Shown here: positions 31,318-35,026 of the stretch, one piece after another | Layout: every line of letters begins with the position of its first letter | Numbering within the stretch: the stretch's first letter is position 1 | Source: an uncultured Oscillospiraceae bacterium | GTDB taxonomy: Bacteria; Bacillota; Clostridia; Oscillospirales; Oscillospiraceae | Reading direction: 5' to 3' | Length of the DNA stretch: 35,026 bases | Assembly (NCBI GenBank): GCA_934572335.1 | Contig: CAKTKU010000024.1 | Location: 1 to 35,026, forward strand | Notes under the pieces: generated by a model | What the model saw: only the letters and a program-made list of their open reading frames with translations | Databases searched by the model: none | What the model was told of the DNA's origin: nothing | Position numbers and translations under genes: made by a program

Positions 31318-32766
31318 TTACCCGACGGTGAGCGTCGCCGTCGCCCCATCGTGGGTGAGGGCGTAGCTGTCGCTCAGACTGCCCATGTCCAGCAGCTCCG
31401 CGAGCTTGTAGGTCGAGGTCTCGCCGTTTGTGACAAACACAAGCTCTTCAATGCCCTGCTGAGAGAGGGCGTTGATACCTGCGAGGCTGCCCGTGAGCAC
31501 CGCGTAGTCTGCCTCGACCGTCACGGTGAGCACGCCGTTGGCTTTCTCGTATTTATAGGCGAGGTCTTTCCCGTCCTTACCCGTCACGCGGTAGAGAGGG
31601 GCGCTCTCACCGGGTGCGGGGGCGGGGGCTGCCTCTGCCTTAGGCTCTGTGGGCTGCTCCGGCTTCGGCGTCGGCCGCGTCGATGGAAGCTCCCCGACAG
31701 TCGTCTTTGACGGTTGAGCGGTATCGATGTCATCATTCGGCTCGTAATACTCGATTTTGCCGTCCACCGTCAGCCCGGAAGTGTCCGGCTCGACCTCGCT
31801 GCCTTTGGAATACTTGTTGCCCCCGTTACCGATGGCAGCGCCTTCGTTGAGACGATTATGTTTATAGTCATAAGAGCCGCCCTTTACCTTCACTTGCGCA
31901 TCGCCAGAGATAGTAATGTCGCTTCCGTTGCGGCCAAATCCGCCGCCGCTGCCGATGCCGGCTCCGCCTAGACCGCCGATTGCCGTTACCTCTCCGCCGG
32001 ATATTGTGATGTCGCTTCCGTCGCCGCTCATGCCGCCGCCGATGCCTGCCGCGTTGCCGCCGCCAGTTGCCTTGACCTTGCCGCCTGTGATCTTGATGTT
32101 GCTGGCATCGCGATTCTGCCCGCTGCCGATGCCAGCACCGCCATAGGCGCCTTCGGCGGTGATATTGCCGCCCTCAATCGTGATATCGCTGGCGCTGCCG
32201 TTTCCGCAACCGCCGATGCCCGCACCTCGGCTTGTGCTTGAGGCGTTTATCGTACCTCCCTTGATCGTGATATTGCTGACGTCACAGTCGCTTTTGCCGC
32301 CGATGCCCGCGCCGCCGTGGCCTATCGCAGTCAGCTTGCCATCGTTGTCATCGTCCTTGATGGTCAGATTGCCGCCGTTGTTTTTCTCCAACCCGGCGTG
32401 ATCACCGCCGCTTTTGACCGTGCTGTCTCCCTCCAGCTCAATCGTCACATTGCCGTCGCCCGTTGTGGATATACCGGCTTTGTCTTTATCGCTCACGTCG
32501 ATGTTCACATCGTCGAGCGTGACATTCGCTGTCGCCCCTTTCGCGGCGTCTATCGTGACGGTGTTGGTGTCAGAACTGCCCGATATGGTGGGATTATTAT
32601 CGGGCACATCTATATTCTCTCCTTGAGATACGGTCTGTCCACTCTCTGTTGCGCTTATGGTTATGTCTCCGTTTTCAATGTACCAAGTCTCCGCGAACGC
32701 TGCCACGGGTATCCCCGCGATGAGCACCAGCGCGATGAATGCCGACAGTATCTTCTTTCCTTTCAT
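31318..32766 (-). CDS. secreted GAGIGGG/SDITISGG repeat protein, shorter paralog
   Basis: A 482-residue secreted protein. A signal peptide (MKGKKILSAFIALVLIAGIP, cleaved near AFA) is followed by a beta-rich lead-in (ITISATESGQTVSQG; NTVTIDAAKGATANVTLDDV). Then come five repeats of about 29 residues with the pattern GGAGIGGG-x-GSDITISGG-x-V-x-A-x-G, a degenerate sixth, a Pro/Glu/Lys linker, and a C-terminal domain of about 100 residues beginning APLYRVTGKDGKDLAYKYEK. The repeats predict a stacked beta-solenoid. No sortase or S-layer motif was seen. AAAGGAGG lies before the ATG, 15 bases after its larger paralog, so the two form an operon. Surface adhesion or carbohydrate binding is possible but unproven. 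Confidence 0.8.
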   Translation of the reverse strand: MKGKKILSAFIALVLIAGIPVAAFAETWYIENGDITISATESGQTVSQGENIDVPDNNPTISGSSDTNTVTIDAAKGATANVTLDDVNIDVSDKDKAGISTTGDGNVTIELEGDSTVKSGGDHAGLEKNNGGNLTIKDDDNDGKLTAIGHGGAGIGGKSDCDVSNITIKGGTINASSTSRGAGIGGCGNGSASDITIEGGNITAEGAYGGAGIGSGQNRDASNIKITGGKVKATGGGNAAGIGGGMSGDGSDITISGGEVTAIGGLGGAGIGSGGGFGRNGSDITISGDAQVKVKGGSYDYKHNRLNEGAAIGNGGNKYSKGSEVEPDTSGLTVDGKIEYYEPNDDIDTAQPSKTTVGELPSTRPTPKPEQPTEPKAEAAPAPAPGESAPLYRVTGKDGKDLAYKYEKANGVLTVTVEADYAVLTGSLAGINALSQQGIEELVFVTNGETSTYKLAELLDMGSLSDSYALTHDGATATLTVG

Positions 32767-34370
32767 AGCCGCCTCCTTTAATTATAATATGTCGAGTGTT
32801 GCCGTCTTTCCGTCGTGGGTGAGAGTATAGCTGTCGTTCAGACTGCCCATGTCCAGCAGCTCCGCGAGCTTGTAGGTCGAGGTCGCGCCGTTCGTGATGA
32901 ACATAAGCTCCTCAATGCCCTGCTGAGAGAGGGTGTTTATCCCGCTGAGACTGCCCGTGAGCACCGCGTAATCCGCCTCGACCGTAACGGTGAGCACGCC
33001 GTTATTCTTCTCGTATTTATAGTCAATGTCTTTCCCGTCTTTATCCGTCACGCGGTAGAGAGGTGCGCTCTCGCCGGGCGCGGGAGCTGGGGCTGTTGCC
33101 GCCTTTGCGGGCTGTTCCGGCTCTTCCGGCTGCTCCGGCTCTGGCGGGACGTAGCTGCCGGTGATCGTATTTTTCGGATCATCCTTGCCAATTTCAGACT
33201 TCGGGTCATAATACTCGATTTTGCCTTTCTCCGTCAGTTTGGAAGTGTCCGGAGTGAGCTCTTTTCCGGGAACAGGATCGTAGTTTTCCCCCTGCGTGCC
33301 TCCGTCGCCGATACCGCTTCCCGCGCCACAGCTAGAACTACTTTCGCCGCCCTTTACCTTCACCTTTGCGTCGCCGGATATTGTGATGTTGCTGCCGCTT
33401 CCGCCGTAATCGCCACCGCCGATACCCGCGCCGCCATTGCCGCCGACAGCCGTGACGTCGCCGCCGGATATTTCGATGTCACTGCCGCTTCCGCCGCTTC
33501 CGCCGCCGATGCCCGCACCGTACCAACCACCGCCGTTGGCAATCACCTTTGCGTCGCCGGAAATGGTGATGTTGCTGCCGTTGCCGTTACTGCCGCCGCC
33601 GATACCGGCTCCGTTGCCGCCTGTGGCATTTACCGTACCGCCGGAAATCGTGATGTCGTTGCCATTGCCGCCGCCATTGCCGCCGCCGATACCGGCTGCG
33701 TTCGCGCCGCCAGTGGCGTTTACCGTACCGTCGGATATTTCGATGTCGCTGCCGTTGCCGCCGCTTCCTCCGCCGATGCCCGCGCCGCTTCTGCTGCCGG
33801 TTGCCGTGACGTCGCCGCCGGAGATTTTAATGTCACTGCCGCTGCCTTCATATCCGCCGCCGATACCCGCACCGCCATCGTAGACATTGCCGTTATCACC
33901 TGTGGCGTTCACCGTACCGCCGGAAATGGTGATGTTGCTGCCATTGCCGCAGACTCCGCCGCCAATGCCCGCAGCTTCTTTGCCGCCTTTCGCGGTCACG
34001 TTTCCGCCAGAAATTGTGATGTTGCTGCCGTTGCCGTTACCGCCGCCGGTCTTGTCGTTATATCCGCCGCCGATGCCTGCGCCGCCAGAGCCACCAGTGG
34101 CGTCTACCGTACCATTGGAGACCGTGATGTCGCTGCCGTTACCGCCGAATCCTCCGCCGATACCGGCTCCGCCATTCCCGCTGCCTTTGGCGGTCACATC
34201 GCCGCCGGAAATGGTGATGTCGCTGCCGCTTCCGCCGCGTCCGCCGCCGATACCGGCTGAGTCCTCGCCGCCCGTGGCGTTTATTGTACCTCCGGAGATC
34301 GTAATGTTGCTGCCATTGCTGCCGCGTCCGCCGCCGATACCGGCGCCACCATAGCCGCCTGTGGCGGTCA
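31870..34370. repeat. coding tandem repeats, about 84-108 bp units
   Basis: The two repeat genes contain imperfect tandem units encoding GAGIGGG...SDITISGG...ATGG: five in 31870-32340 and eleven in about 33350-34370. GC-rich purine/pyrimidine-biased blocks recur in each. The units are coding and in frame, and are candidates for copy-number variation. Confidence 0.85.
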
Positions 34371-34803
34371 GCGAGCCGTTGCTGCCGTCGTCCTTGATGG
34401 TCAGATTGCCGCTGTTGCCTTTCTCTACCCCGGCATGAAAGTCATCGCCTTTGACTGAGTTGTTACCTTCAAGCTCTATCGTCACATTGCCGCCGCCGCT
34501 TGTGGATATACCGGCTTTGCCTGTCTTGCTCGTGTCGATATTCACACCGTCGAGCGTGACGTTTGCCGTTGCTCCTTCCGCGGCATCTATCGTGACGGTG
34601 TTGGTGTTGGAGCTGCCCGATATGATGGGATCGGGGTCAGACATACTCGCACCATTATCCTGCGATACGGTCTGCCCGCTCCCATCGGCGGTTATGGTTA
34701 TATCTCCTTTGTCAATGTTCCAATCAGCCGCGAACGCCGTCACGGGCAGACCCGCGATAAGCACCAGCGCGATGAACGCCGATAATATCTTCTTTCCCTT
34801 CAT
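32782..34803 (-). CDS. secreted GAGIGGG/SDITISGG repeat protein, longer paralog
   Basis: A 673-residue paralog of the next gene, with the same signal peptide start (MKGKKILSAFIALVLIAGLP), lead-in and C-terminal domain (SAPLYRVTDKDGKDIDYKYE to the end). It has eleven full repeats and one degenerate repeat instead of five. Typical units are GAGIGGGFGGNGSDITVSNG and AAGIGGGVCGNGSNITISGG, spaced 28-36 residues apart. Repeat number and small insertions (NDKTGGGNGNG, DNGNVYDGG) point to expansion by unequal recombination. The start at 34803 has GGAGGAGG upstream; an earlier start at 34890 would lie inside the promoter. Confidence 0.82.
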   Translation of the reverse strand: MKGKKILSAFIALVLIAGLPVTAFAADWNIDKGDITITADGSGQTVSQDNGASMSDPDPIISGSSNTNTVTIDAAEGATANVTLDGVNIDTSKTGKAGISTSGGGNVTIELEGNNSVKGDDFHAGVEKGNSGNLTIKDDGSNGSLTATGGYGGAGIGGGRGSNGSNITISGGTINATGGEDSAGIGGGRGGSGSDITISGGDVTAKGSGNGGAGIGGGFGGNGSDITVSNGTVDATGGSGGAGIGGGYNDKTGGGNGNGSNITISGGNVTAKGGKEAAGIGGGVCGNGSNITISGGTVNATGDNGNVYDGGAGIGGGYEGSGSDIKISGGDVTATGSRSGAGIGGGSGGNGSDIEISDGTVNATGGANAAGIGGGNGGGNGNDITISGGTVNATGGNGAGIGGGSNGNGSNITISGDAKVIANGGGWYGAGIGGGSGGSGSDIEISGGDVTAVGGNGGAGIGGGDYGGSGSNITISGDAKVKVKGGESSSSCGAGSGIGDGGTQGENYDPVPGKELTPDTSKLTEKGKIEYYDPKSEIGKDDPKNTITGSYVPPEPEQPEEPEQPAKAATAPAPAPGESAPLYRVTDKDGKDIDYKYEKNNGVLTVTVEADYAVLTGSLSGINTLSQQGIEELMFITNGATSTYKLAELLDMGSLNDSYTLTHDGKTATLDIL

Positions 34804-34861
34804 AGCCTCCTCCTTTTTTTGTTGCTGCTTGCACGTCCAGTTTTGATTATGCTCTGATTTG

Positions 34862-34890
34862 ATTCTACCAGACAAAGCGCGGTTAGGCAA
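34862..34890 (-). promoter_or_regulatory. promoter of the repeat-protein operon
   Basis: Minus-strand TTGCCT (34885-34890), a 17-base spacer and TAGAAT (34862-34867), giving a leader of about 50 bases. An alternative pair is TTGTCT with CATAAT, slightly downstream. Confidence 0.6.
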
Positions 34891-34908
34891 GTCAAACCTG
34901 CGGGAAAA

Positions 34909-34939
34909 ATCGACCCCGGAGCACCGCCCCGGGGTCGAT
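34909..34939 (-). terminator. terminator of the right-end binding-protein gene
   Basis: An 11-bp stem (34909-34919 with 34929-34939), followed on the minus strand by TTTTT. Its arm shares TCGACCCCG with the terminator at 19979-20013. Confidence 0.8.
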
Positions 34940-34945
34940 CGGAAT

Positions 34946-35026
34946 TCACCGCTGTTCGTTCACGTATATATTCGCCTTGCTCTGCACAAGGCGGGCGACC
35001 TCGTCCGCGCTCTTCTGTCCGGCAAA
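34946..35026 (-). CDS. ABC sugar-binding protein C-terminus, cut by window edge
   Basis: The last 26 codons and the stop of a solute-binding protein, ending KANIYVNEQR. They are identical to the C-terminus of the fragment at 29580-30300 apart from the last Arg codon and stop codon. A proper terminator follows it, unlike the left copy, so this is probably the intact parent gene continuing beyond the window. Confidence 0.75.
   Translation of the reverse strand, partial: FAGQKSADEVARLVQSKANIYVNEQR
34950..35026. repeat. 77-bp direct repeat, right copy
   Basis: Perfect match to 29584-29660, truncated by the end of the window. Confidence 0.95.

Noticed and set aside
32815..34260. 481-codon plus-strand frame across the repeat genes
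   Set aside because: It stays open only because the Gly/Ser-rich codons of the real genes lack complements of stop codons; it has no start context.
31870..34370. Regularly spaced repeats that could suggest a CRISPR array or noncoding satellite
   Set aside because: Units are in frame, differ at codon level and encode a continuous secreted protein; spacers of CRISPR type are absent.
28000..35026. A mobile element responsible for the rearrangements
   Set aside because: No transposase, integrase, recombinase or terminal repeats with target duplication were found. The 77-bp repeat is explained by gene duplication.

Overview
The window looks like a piece of a GC-rich Gram-positive Clostridia chromosome, most like gut Oscillospirales-type relatives. 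This rests on strong AGGAGG-type ribosome binding sites, sigma-A promoters with 16-18 bp spacers, a yjdF riboswitch with its YjdF gene, NrdR, a DUF421/DUF4363 pair, TRAP and Liv transporters with lipoprotein binding proteins, and large Fe-S/FAD oxidoreductases. No rRNA, tRNA, CRISPR array, integrase or transposase was seen. No gap between genes exceeds about 300 bases; the longer gaps are covered by the promoters, terminators and riboswitch listed.

Layout. 1-5 kb holds small housekeeping and stress genes on both strands: a TfoX-N protein, an FMN flavoprotein, YjdF behind its riboswitch, an XRE regulator with a zinc ribbon, surE, nrdR, and DUF421-DUF4363. 5.0-7.8 kb is an amino-sugar-phosphate cluster: a NagB-like protein lacking the usual catalytic aspartates, glmM, and a GlmU-C-like hexapeptide acyltransferase. 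8.0-15.0 kb is a catabolic locus: a GntR/FadR regulator, then a split transketolase, a complete TRAP transporter (P, Q, M), a zinc-dependent MDR polyol dehydrogenase and a small zinc-ribbon membrane protein. No sugar kinase is present, so it may import an acidic polyol, oxidise it to a ketose-like acid and cleave it unphosphorylated with transketolase.

15.0-20.0 kb, on the minus strand, is a complete Liv-type ABC importer (livK-H-M-G-F), preceded by a small membrane protein. 20.5-25.2 kb holds a DEDDh exonuclease facing murF, a YjjG-type HAD phosphatase and two tandem MgtC-like membrane proteins. 25.3-28.0 kb is a 906-residue Fe-S/FAD oxidoreductase of GltD/DPYD type, with a 14-bp inverted repeat around its promoter region.

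28.0-35.0 kb is rearranged accessory DNA. It contains an orphan acyltransferase C-terminus, a secreted unknown, a sugar-binding-protein C-terminal fragment joined out of frame to a frameshifted CopA N-terminus, and a membrane protein that probably once led the copA operon. Next come two tandem secreted proteins built from GAGIGGG...SDITISGG repeats (5 and 11 units). The last 81 bases hold a second copy of the binding-protein C-terminus, giving a 77-bp perfect direct repeat with the first. The most unusual content is the kinase-free transketolase/TRAP locus, the altered NagB-like protein, the repeat proteins and the duplication/deletion scar.
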